From assembly GCF_032854445.1 (NCBI RefSeq), contig NC_088302.1:23695788-23759787 (forward strand): DNA of 64,000 nt. Direction: 5' to 3'. The notes beneath the pieces are model-generated. The model saw nothing but the letters and a program-made list of their open reading frames with translations, was not told the DNA's origin and searched no databases. The translations under genes and the position numbers were made by a program. Origin of the DNA: Liolophura sinensis (taxonomy: Eukaryota > Mollusca > Polyplacophora > Chitonida > Chitonidae). Numbering within the stretch: the stretch's first letter is position 1; each line of letters begins with the position of its first letter. Shown here piece by piece: positions 10,901 to 22,900 of the stretch.

Positions 10901-13900
10901 CAAAACCAGTAGGTCTATGATTAAAACTAAGAAAAAAGCCACAAATATGTACACAGGGAAAAGGCCTGAAAAGACTGAATTATTTTTATTCCATGGAACA
11001 ATGACATGATTTGGAAATTTCTTTGCCCCAGAAACTTCTAGTGCCATAAATGACTTCTCTATAAAACCCTGAAAATCTGCTTTGGTTTAGTTAAAATAAA
11101 TGTTACAAAATTTCTCCTCTCATCCCGGCATCTTGGAGAGCTGTGCAGGATGAGAGGGATTCTTTGAGTGTAACAAGGCCTTTTGGTGGTCAGAGCCTGT
11201 CTGTTGGCAGTAAAACCACGGAAGGTAACCCAAGCGTAAAGAATTTTACAACGATGTATGGGTGGGAGTGACCCCTCAATGTATATGTTCGCATGGCCTT
11301 GGCCTTTCGGGTCACACTGAATGAACTGACAACAAGACGATAGCACTTACAGACGATCCTCTTCTACAAGCTGCAGAAGTTGAAAGCACTATGAAAAGAA
11401 TGGCCTCTGAAATGTCCTGTGACTGTGACAAAGCAACCACAAGCCACTGAGGTAATGTTGAAGTGGTAACTGGTTGAAAAATTTTGTTTGAAATTAGTAA
11501 GTTGTCAGAAGTCCTCCTCACTCTTGTTCTCCGTAAACATTCTAACAGAGTTCTCACAACACAAAGTTGCGAATCTGAGTATTTCCATAATTCTACAGGC
11601 TTTGGAAGATTATTTTTCTTTATAGTTTTCAAAACCTGGTATACACTGAACACTGAATCAATACGGCTCATATTAGAAAATATTCAATACTGTTACCAGT
11701 GCCAATAATGCAACCAACATAACTGTCAAAATCTTAAGAGATAGTTCTTCTAAAGGAACACGATAAACCAAAAGCATGGACACATCCCATGTATGTGTCT
11801 ATCTTGGTTTTGGTATTCTACGTTCATAGAAACCTTTCATGAATCTGCGAACTAAGTCATCCGACACGCCATGCCCTGAAGAGTCTGTATCACCACTGAC
11901 CTGTGCATGTTAACTAGGCTGAACGATGAGCCTCCGACTGTTAATTATGATACACAGTTCAAAATGTCTGACTGATTCGGCTGAAGGGAATGCACACCCC
12001 TTGCGTACCCACCAAACACACCATCATCTCCATGCGACTCGTTGACTCCCGCCAAGACTTAGCAATACAGTGCCTGAAATGCCTGAAGAACGCAAGGAAG
12101 ACCAGGTATGGAACAAGCCACTAGCTGGAGTTGTCTGCCCATGGGATGTATCTGATTCCCAGGTAAAATGAGGCAGTGTGGTCCTCTGGGGTGTTTCACA
12201 GGGAAGTCGGCCAGAGCCTGAAGAAACTGTGGTAACTAACATTGTGTTGGCCAAAATGAAACCACTATGATTGCAAGCTCGACTTTGTTGTCTAAATTTT
12301 TCCTCAAGGGCAAAGTTAAATTTCTTGCCATTCTAGCCACTGGTGAAATGGCAAGTTCGAGAAGGCCTTGGATTTTTATTAGCATTAAAATCATTTGTGA
12401 AGTGAACTCCAAATTTCAGCATTGAGGCATGGAGGCAGTAAACTCTCACAATCTTGAGGTATGTCAGAATGTTTTGTGTACTCAGTTATATCAGTTTGTT
12501 GAGAACATGCCTTATTTTTGAAGTTGACCAGCTTAGGAAGGGCCTGATCACCTGAGATGATATGAAGACATCAGGAGTGCCTCACTGTTTTCAACACCAT
12601 CTTTGGCACATGTGCTATGCCACCACTTCACTGGAATTAATATCAAATTCGCCGTCGTCGGCGAACTGAGCAACAATTTTCTTGAACTTCAACATGAGTT
12701 CAGCAATCCCTAACTTCCCACGCAGTGCAAGCAAGTCATCATCACCCAAGGCTACCACGCTTGTCTTAACTTTGCCACGTGGTTTTTTAGCCAGATTCTC
12801 GCACATGGAAATGGTATTCCCCGCAGCTTTTTAGCGGCCTTTGTTGTAGAGGTATCGCTTTTAGCCTTAGTGGCTTCAGGATCGATGTCTTCGGTACAAC
12901 TTGTTTACTTTTTAGCGGATTCCAAAAGAGCAATTATTGAGACTCCATCTTTGCTGAAGCCTTCCAAATGAGGCCCAGTGTCACAGTCCTCCGAGTCCGA
13001 CCCGAACATATCTGCCAGTTCACTGCACTGACCCGTGCATGTTTCCTCCCGCTCATTAATGGCATCACTGTTCATATGGACATTATGTTAAACAAGGCCT
13101 TGTGCACTCACTCAACGCATGATAGAAAACGACACTGATGGAGTGAGTCGATAGTATATACGGCCTGAGACGAACTACTTTTTAGGTCTTTACACATCAT
13201 CTGTGCCCTGACCGCATGACAGAATATGCAGTGTGATGCCGAAAGGTCAAGGCCATGCATAAAAGAATTCATCTGTTACCTTGAAAACCCTTTTTCCGAG
13301 GATACAGCACTTGCATAAGCTTACAAATCAAGGTTCTGGATCATTATTCTATCCTTGAACATAACATTATACTTCGTGTAAATCCATTAAGTTCACCAGC
13401 CCCATTCATGCAAATTTTTCCCAAAAGTGAAAACATTTTGATAAACTTAAGGTTGGGAAATTAGGGCCTCTGTCATGAACTTTACATTTGTGAGTTCTAT
13501 TGATCAATTTTTCTTTTCCTTTCGCTGAGTTCATTTATTTCAATATCAGAATAGGAGTTCTCAGGTTTCTCAATTATATGATGTGGGTCAGGATTATCAT
13601 GGATTGGATGGAGGAGACCAAGTAGAGGATGAAGGAAACCAAGTAGAGGATGGAGGAGACGAAGTAGAGGATGGAGGAAACCAAGTAGAGGATGGAGGAG
13701 ACGAAGTAGAGGATGGAGGAAACCAAGTAGAGGATGGAGGAGATCAAGTAGAGGATGGAGGAGATCAAGTAGAGGATGGAGGAGACCAAGTAGAGGATGG
13801 AGGAGACCAATTAGAGGATGGAGGAAACCAAGCAGAGGATGGAGGTGACCAAGTAGTGGATGGAGGAGACCAATTAGAGGATGGAGGAGATCAAGTAGTG

Positions 13901-16900
13901 GATGGAGGAGACCAATTAGAGGATGGAGGAGACGAAGTAGAGGATGGAGGAGACCAAGTAGAGGATGGAGGAGACCAAGTAGTGGATGGAGGAGATCAAG
14001 TAGAGGATGGAGGAGACCAAGTAGAGGATGGAGGAGACCAAGTAGAGGATGGAGGAGACAAAGTAGAGGATGGAGGAGACAAAGTAGTGGATGGAGGAGA
14101 CCAAGTAGAGGATGGAGGAGACCAAGTAGAGGATGGAGGAGATCAAGTAGAGGATGGAGGAGATCAAGTAGAGGATGGAGGAAACCAAGTAGAGATGGAG
14201 GAGACCAAGTAGAGGATGGAGGAGACCAAGTAGAGATGGAGGAGACCAAGTAGAGGATGGAGGAGACCAAGTAGAGGATGGAGGAGACCAAGTAGAGGAT
14301 GGAGGAGACCAAGTAGAGGATGGAGGAGACAAAGTAGAGGATGGAGGAGACAAAGTAGTGGATGGAGGAGACCAAGTAGAGGATGGAGGAGACCAAGTAG
14401 AGGATGGAGGAGATCAAGTAGAGGATGGAGGAGATCAAGTAGAGGATGGAGGAAACCAAGTAGAGATGAAGGAGACCAAGTAGAGGATGGAGGAGATCAA
14501 GTAGAGGATGGAGGTGACCAAGTAGTGGATGGAGGAGACCAATTAGAGGATGGAGGAGACCAAGTAGTGGATGGAGGAGACCAATTAGAGGATGGAGGAG
14601 ACCAAGTAGAGGATGGAGGAGACCAAGTAGAGGATGGAGGAGATCAAGTAGAGGATGGAGGAGAACAAGCAGAGGATGGAGGAGATCAAGTAGAGGATGG
14701 AGACCAAATAGAGGATGGAGCAGACGAGGTAGAGGATACCACAAGCTTTTGCACAGAAAACCACTGGCAGGTATATGAGGAACCTGAATACTGATAGCTC
14801 GATTCAAGAGAGCACCTTCATTAGCCTATTGTCAACCAACTGGGTCAAGAGCAGCCCTTGCACTGATGGAGACAGCTAAAGTCCTTCTTGTCAGACATGT
14901 GCCATAAGTCATTGTAAAGTGTAATTGACAAAAAATTTTACAAAAAAATAAAAAATATATATATATATACATATACAGAACAAATATGAATGTAGAAAAG
15001 AGCTACAACCAGCTACCTTGTTATCAAACACAGTGTTGTTATACAGGACAAAAAGTTTCTGAGTCAACTCTTCCCTCAGTTTGCTAAACTGGCGAACGTA
15101 CCTGGAAAATAAAAACTGTTTATTTAAGCTGTGCACATATGTTTCACAGTTGAGAAAGCTGATGATGATCACAAAGTATATGTTGATATATACAACTGTA
15201 ATATATACTATCATCTGAATAGCCTCAATACTGACAAAATAATTCAAAGTACACTTTGCCCATATACCAGTTAATTAAATCATATTATCATTAAATTTAC
15301 AAAATGATGCTGATACCATTCATATATAATCAGTATCACTGTCATTTTAATAAGTGCAGTTTAATACATGACTGATGGAAATAAATATGGAGGTTCAGAA
15401 GAATAGGCTACTGAGCCTTACCGCCCTGCCTCCAAGTCCTTTTTGTAGTCCGGGACAGTTGGTGAAAGAGATTTCAGGAAGGACATCATGGTCACATGAT
15501 CAGACATCCGGGGTGTAACAGAAGACAAAGGTTTGGTGTCTGAAAACACAACAATGAGAAGAATGAAAGATTTGCTTTATTACCGGATAAATGATTTCAT
15601 ATTTCAAAGTTAAACGGTTAAATACACGACAGCAGTCAAAATCTAAATGCACATTGACACCTAAACCTTACTCGGATGATACTCCCAGGCCTACCGATGA
15701 CTTAACACCAAGTTGTAGTGAGTGTATCTTAAAGGAGAAGAAAATTTAAATATCAAACAAATACCACTGAAAAGAGTATGTATTTCCTCGCAGGTGCATG
15801 CCATAAAAAAAATTCTAACATCTACCTCAAGCTGATAAATTATAAATAGTCAGCGCCAAAATCCGCTGTGGGCGACTCCATTTTGCCTAAAAACTAGTCC
15901 TGAAATCTTCTGTGTTTGAAGGAGAATAGCTGTCGGAAACAGCCAAAGTGCAATTCTTACATTTCCCGGAGAACTCTTCGTTTCAGAAGGTAGCCAACAG
16001 CACAGTCCGTTTTCCGCTTGACGAACGGGAAACCGAAATGTTGGACATAGGTTCCGAATTTACACCAACAAGTCGGCAGTTTTAATGACCCTCATTGGCT
16101 GAGAGGCAACACAGCCCCAGCATAAATTACAGGCTGTTAAAGATGGAGGACGCCATGGACTCAGCGATTTATCCCAGCTTTGCCGTTTTCAGGCCTTACG
16201 TGTATGGCAAGGAAATATGGCAAAATTATGCAGCAGGCACCACCAGATAGAAAAAAATGTGCTCTTTTCAACCTATAGTCTTATTTTTTAAAGTTTTTTC
16301 TCCTTTAACTGGATTCCGAATTATTTGTGTATCTATTTGATTCTTGTTTTACACCCAACTGAAAGTTTTCACCTTTATGATGGCAGGCAGACAGTGCTAT
16401 GGGCAGAGATAACATCACTGCAGAGGAAAACGACCCTTGGCAAATTGCAACAAACTTTCACGTGTGTGACAGACAATATTCACGCCATACTACTGGAGAG
16501 ACAAGTGATCTTGAGCGAATGTAAGATGCCAATGGCCACACGATCAAGCATTATCTACCACGTGTTGCTACCAAGACCCCACAAACAATGAAAGCCAGGG
16601 GATCTACAAATTCTCTGTCCAAGGCTGGGATTGAACCCCCATCTCACGCGTCCTAGAGATGGAAAGATAAGCGCCTTTCACAAATTCCGCCACGACTGGT
16701 GTATCCTCAATGAACAAAAATAAAGACAACATGAGAGCATTCTCAGTAAAAAATAAAAATTAAAAAAAAAAAATGACAAAACCATTTAACACAGAGCTTA
16801 CTCCTCCACTATATGCTGTACCTTTGTGTTTTGGGAGTAAAGGTTTTGGGGTTTTAAAAGTCTCTTTGGATGCTGGCTTGGCCTTGTTCTTTGGCTTTGG

Positions 16901-19898
16901 TAGGGCAAAATTTTCTTCATCACTGTCACTGTCTATCTCAATAACATGGCGATATGAGCGAACAGCCGAGCTGAAACACGAAATGGTATGAATATAGTTT
17001 CAACAGCATTAATGGCATTTTCTTTTCAGAGACAGTAAAGAGTGAGTCAGTGAGTGCTTAACGTCGTGCTTAACAATTTTTCAGTCATGTGACGACGAAG
17101 GAATCAGCAGAGTGCATGTAATGTGCCTCCTTGTTGCTGGACGGATTTCCACCACTCTTTTATCTAGTGCTGCTTCACTGAGACGCAAGTAAGATGCCCC
17201 GCCCGAGCCATTATACTGATGCCCCTTCATGCTGAACGCCAAGCGAGGAAGCTGCAACTTCCTCGTTTAAAGTCTTGGGTTTGACTCAACCCAAGACTGA
17301 CCCTGGATCTACTGCTCCCTAAGCGAATATAACAACTGAAGCCTTGCAGTAACATGGACCCCTCGAGACAGTAAAGAAATTATAAATCAATACTCATGGG
17401 TAGTAAATAAAAATTAGGATGTACGGAAGCTTTTGGATAATGCCATGCAGATCTAATGTACAGTTTCACCAAGGTTCATGAAAGATTTAAAAATTTCAGG
17501 CTTTTTAAAGACTTCCAGGCCCAAAATTCAAACTTACCATTTTGCATGCTCAGAGCAATGTAACACGACCTTAATTAAACCCTCACTTATACAAAGACGT
17601 GCACTAAGCAATTTCAGAAATGTTCGAAAGCAAATATCCCCAATCCGAGAGAATGTCACCATACCATGCACAGTATCAAAGGTTGGTTCTGCATAATAGT
17701 CTAAATTTCAAGGATTTTCCAACCAATTTTGCAAGTTTAACGTTCTATATATCACACTGTTAACAGTTTTTTGGCATCAAAGCTCAGAGAATGGTGGAGG
17801 CAGAGGAATCTCAAAATTTTACACCTCATGTGTCGCAGTGTTTGAAAGACAAGAATCTTTTTCTGCGTGCAATGACTCTTCCTCTAACCTTAGCTTAAAG
17901 TTTTTCAATAACCCTGAAAAAGGTTAAATTCAGAATCCAAATTATGTTAATTCATCCCTTACTGTGGTGAAAAACAAAAAAAAAAAAAATGTTTTTGTAA
18001 GTAAACCTGTTGTGCATTTTTCTGCGGCTGTGTTTTGGTGCGTCCATTTTCCTGTCCACATTCACATGGAAGAATCCGCTGTTTCCTTCTTCCTCCTCGT
18101 CATCTTCATTGCTCAGGATATCATCATCATCATCATCCACCACAAAATCATCCAAACTGTGGACATTAATTTATTCATTTATTTGCATGCTGTATTATGC
18201 CGTACCTAAATATTTCACTTATACAACATCCGCTGTATAACCTCAACTGAAACTTGTAAATGACATCAAAGTTTGGCTCAAGGTATAAAACTCCAGGTGA
18301 TCTCTCACTACTTGTTTTTCTGAAGAATAAATTCACTTTCCCCATAGCGGTGAAGTTATGTGTAAAATGAACCAAGCCAAACACAGCTCTTGCCAGTATC
18401 GTGTGCACTAAATTTGAATACCGTAATTCTTCAACCTTTTCGCATATTTCCAAGGTGTTTATTCAAGCATATTTCGGAAGACATTATACTGTGTTGACTA
18501 ATAACATTATACTTTTTGTGAAGCCCAGAAACTTCCCACTTCAACCAATGTAGTTTTGCCTCCTAAATCAAATTAAAAACATGCATAAATCACACTGAAA
18601 GTTGCTCCTTCATATGCAAAAGGGTTTAGGAACTAGGGTAGTTTGATACGTTTGGAATTTTCATATGGTCTGATATGGAGGAAAGATGACAGAAGAACAA
18701 CTGAACTCACCTAACCTGGGCATTGTTGTTAACTTGTATTCTTTCACGAAGGGGAGTTTTAACTTTGCTCAAAACTGTAAACAAATATGTATGTACATGT
18801 AATATGTCGTCAATTTTACATTTATTTATTTATCTCATTGTTGTGTAGCCCCATACTCATTTATTTATTTATTTGACTGGTTTTTACACGGCACTCAAGA
18901 ATATTTCAGTTATATGACTGTGGCCAGCATTATGGTGGGAGCAAACCAGGCAGAGCCCGGCGGAAACCCAGGACCATGCGCTGGTAGCTGGCACACCTTC
19001 CCACATACGGCAGGAGAGTTAGTCAGTATGAGCTGGACTTGAACTCACAGCAACCGCTCCTGGGTCACTACACTGTGCTAGCGCGCTAACCAACAGAGCC
19101 ATGGAGGCCCCCATTTTGTGATGAAACTAACTCTTTATTACTTAGTATTGTGTGAGGAAACTCTGACCTTTAATCACCTAGCATTGTGTGAGGAAACTCT
19201 TAACCTTTAATCACGTAGTATTTTGTGAGGAAACTCTAACCCTAATAACTCGTTATCATCAGAAAGCTGGTATTTTGTAATAAAGTCATAGCCCTTCACC
19301 ACTTAACAATTCCTCAGCCAACACTTACATGACTCCAAGTCATCATCACTTGAGTCTGACGAATATATGACTGTGTGTCCTGAGGAGCTGAAAAAATCAC
19401 AATAACAGTTTAACAATAACAGTTTAAACAAAGCATTCAGAGAATACTGGTAGCTTGCCTGATTGAGCAGGTTGTAAAACTGCATAATGTTCAAGTCATG
19501 TGACACATTTAAATATTGACCTCTAAACACCCAAAAAGTAGAATAATTGACAATGTCATGCCTAGATTATTCTCTAATTATATAGTGCTAAGACCTTGCC
19601 ATTAAATCAACAAAAAACACCAAAATTACTATACTGTGCCTGCTATGACTTTATCACATGCATGAGGATTGCAAAGCAGTGACTTCATATGTTATGGAAA
19701 TGTAAATCATTGTGGTGGTAAAAAGACACTTATGGGAGTGCACAAATTTACCATAGAGGTGTTGGTTTTAAATTAAGGATAAGGTGTGGAAAACGGTGAA
19801 CTAAGAATATTGTGATGTGGAAGGTGTGGCGTGGAAGTTTCTTGTGTGGAAACAAGCCGTTAGCATGGCAAAGGGAGCATTGTGACAATCCGTGCGGA

Positions 19899-19947
<49 letters not shown>

Positions 19948-22900
19948 GGACACACGCTGGACGGCATGTAGAGAATCACATACAGGCGAATACTGTTTAA
20001 CGGAGAGATTAAAACACCGAAAAGTCACAAAGCCTCACATAACCCTGGTTCATGACACATATGTAACTCAAATTAATCGTCACAATTTCACCGGAAGTGG
20101 AACACATCAAACATATGCAAAATGGGAACTGCATTTGGCAATCCGTGTACTATGGGAATAGCCCTGAGTAGCTGAGCAAAATTTTGAGCCATGAGGTAAA
20201 AGACTTCTTTGGTCTTTGATATGATGATAAAATTGATGATATATGCTACTGATGATTGGATATCCGTGTATTATGGGTGGCCAATGCAACTCGATAATTG
20301 GTCAAAAACTTTAACCAAACTGAACACCACCACCAACAACATCTGATCGCCCTCTCACAATACCTCTACTTACTTCAAAAGGCAAGCTAAAAACAATGGT
20401 ATTGCATTTTCAAAATGACAATAGAACCTGATATTGATTTCAGTCTCTCTCTGTCTGTAACAGCATCTCTTTCTGTAAGCATAATTCCCTCCACGACGAT
20501 TCATCTGAGAGATTTCTCATTTGCCGAGTACCCAAAGTGTAGTATTTAATGTTAAATACTTAAACAACTGCATGCTACATATGCGAATTAGGAAATCATG
20601 ACTTCATAAATCTTTTGCTTTTATATGCATGCTCTTCTCAGTTAACGCATGAATACTATATGAAGCAGAAAAAAAAAATGTTTTTTTTTTACAAGATACT
20701 GTCAAGTTCTTTCAACTTCTTACCTCTGTTCCATGGCTGGTCTTCCCTTGGTTTTGTTACCATTCTCACATGCTCTCTGACTGGTCGCTGAGCCACTGTC
20801 AGTCACACTAAGGTCTACCAGAGACTCCACCCCAGAGGTAACAAGGTAACCTTTAGGTTCCACGCCAGAATCAATCGAAGGTAACTTCAGCTCCTCAGTG
20901 GCATCATGGTAGACACTCGACCGGCGAGATACATCCGTGGAAAAATGCAGGCTGGAGATACGCCTGTCTATCGAGTCAAAATACTTTGTGGTGTTAAGAG
21001 GATTGGGTATCAACTCATGAGGAGAAGAATTACCTGAGGATGGGTCATGATGGGGAGAGTGATTTTGGGGAGAGTCGTTTTCAGGTGAGCCATCTGCAAG
21101 GATGTCGCTCAGTGAAGAGTTTACAGAAGGAGAGTCACTCGGGGAAGTATTCTTTGAAAGACAATCATTTTGAAGAATTTGCTTTGAGGCATTCATAGGA
21201 GATGAACGACCCAAAGAATTCTCGCTATGAGCAGACATTTGACTGTCATTCAGGGAACCTGAGGGGGAAGGCCCCACACACTTATCCTCCACTTCACAAT
21301 ATCCACTCGCACTGGAACTGCCAGACATGCTGCTGCTTTCTTCTACACTTCCACATTTCTTTGATATGCTGCTACTAGCCATTTCCTCCAAACTGTCAGA
21401 ATCCAATTTTTTGTCTGAACGCAATAACTGATCATTTATCTGGTCCTCAGAATTTTTGTCACTGGTATTAACATTATTCTTTTTGTGCCTTTCCTGTTGC
21501 GGAACAGCCCAGGAGGTAAAAAAAGTCCTATCTTGCTCATAGTCCAAATCTTCGTTGTCGCAGAGTGCTAGCTCTAGACTTCCAGTGCTCACAGCTTTAT
21601 CTTCTACTTCCACATATTCAGACTGCTCAGAGCCCTGTGAACTCTGGCTCCCTGATTTCTGCTGACTGCTGGTAGAAGAGTTACTTCCCTTGGGGTCCAG
21701 AACACTGTAAAATATCTCATCATCCTCAGGAAAACAAGTGGTGTATTTCTGTTCCGTCAAATCCAACTCACCACCTCTAGACTGACGTGACTTTCTTCTC
21801 TGAGCATTTATTTTCAGAGCTTTGTAAGAGTCGGACAGCTCCTCAATATTGCTGACTGAATCGCAAGCGTTGACGGGTGACAGGGTGAGATTGACAAAAC
21901 TGTTGCTGTCCGTCCTAAATACAGAGCTTCCTATGCGCGTTGATTCCACAGGAATATTTTCAGGGCTGCTTGCGATGGACACCCCATGAGGAACCTCTGG
22001 AGATGATTTCATGGAATGATCTACACTGAGAGATTTATCATCTGTCCAGCTTGTGACAATTTTGCTTGACTGGTTTGCATGGTTTTCTATAGTACTTTTT
22101 GGCTTTTTTCGTGAAGACTTCTTTTTGGTGACATCTTCAAAAGAAATTATTATGCAGAGGAAAATCATTACAGACTCAAGCGAAACATTAATTGAACTGA
22201 AAGAATGTTGTCTCAAAAAAATAATTTAAATATAAAGTGTGTTTTACTTCTGTCAAGTCTAGGCTTAGCTTCCAACAATAAGTCCCAATTCTGAAGTTTT
22301 CGCTGGATTTTAACAGTACAATTTAATTTTTTTTTTATCTCAATGCTAATTTCTTGAAAATCGCTATCATCTTGATTAAATTCAGCCAAAATTTTTTTAA
22401 TATAGCCTAAGTTCCAATCTGGGGAAGAACAAAAATTAAAAGAACAACAATATACTCACCTTTATCTTTTGAAGGTTTTCTAAAATTTTTAGAAGGAGTC
22501 TTCTTCTGTGCACTTGTTTCAAATACACGACTTCTTGAGGATTTCTTTTTTCCACTTTGAGACAGCTGCAGATAAAAATTAATATCTGATCAAAGTTTTC
22601 TTATTTTTTTTTTTGTTGCTTGACACATAGTTTAACTAAGGTGGGTTTAGGCACTGAAAGGTAATCAGGAATAACTCAAGCCAAGGCAGTAACAATTAAC
22701 CTTACCAAAAATGAAAGCAAAACCAGTTTGGTAAAACAAAAACGAAAACATTCTCTCAATATCTTCTTATCAGCCCTTAACATTTATTCTACAATTCACT
22801 GGTAAAAGGGTAGCCATGAAAGCAGATTGTGATTATCTTTACCATGGAGGATTATATCCCCATCTGATCGTTCCATCATATCATGTCATTCCATGCAGAG

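Larger units (their letters stand above)
11292..13255 (-). mobile_element. Decayed element with inverted ends and a tyrosine-recombinase remnant (DIRS/Crypton-like?)
   Basis: An imperfect terminal inverted repeat frames about 1.96 kb: CATGGCCTTGGCCTTTCGGG at 11292 and, on the other strand at 13255, CATGGCCTTGACCTTTCGGC. Between them, on the minus strand, are an acidic reading frame near the 5' end and a tyrosine-recombinase-like frame near the 3' end. That order resembles DIRS-type retroelements, but no reverse transcriptase was seen, so it would be internally deleted. The 11700-12600 part has no readable protein. The inverted repeat may partly overlap the recombinase C-terminus. Confidence 0.45.

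Noticed and set aside
13497-14807. 436-codon minus-strand frame of Leu/His/Pro heptads and a matching acidic plus-strand frame
   Set aside because: Both are translations of the 21-bp minisatellite; frames stay open only because the unit length is a multiple of three and lacks stops. No splice borders or start context, and the array lies inside a GCNA intron.
18175-18453. 92-codon minus-strand frame in the GCNA intron
   Set aside because: Overlaps a SINE tail and a MITE end, and would break the phase-consistent GCNA model.
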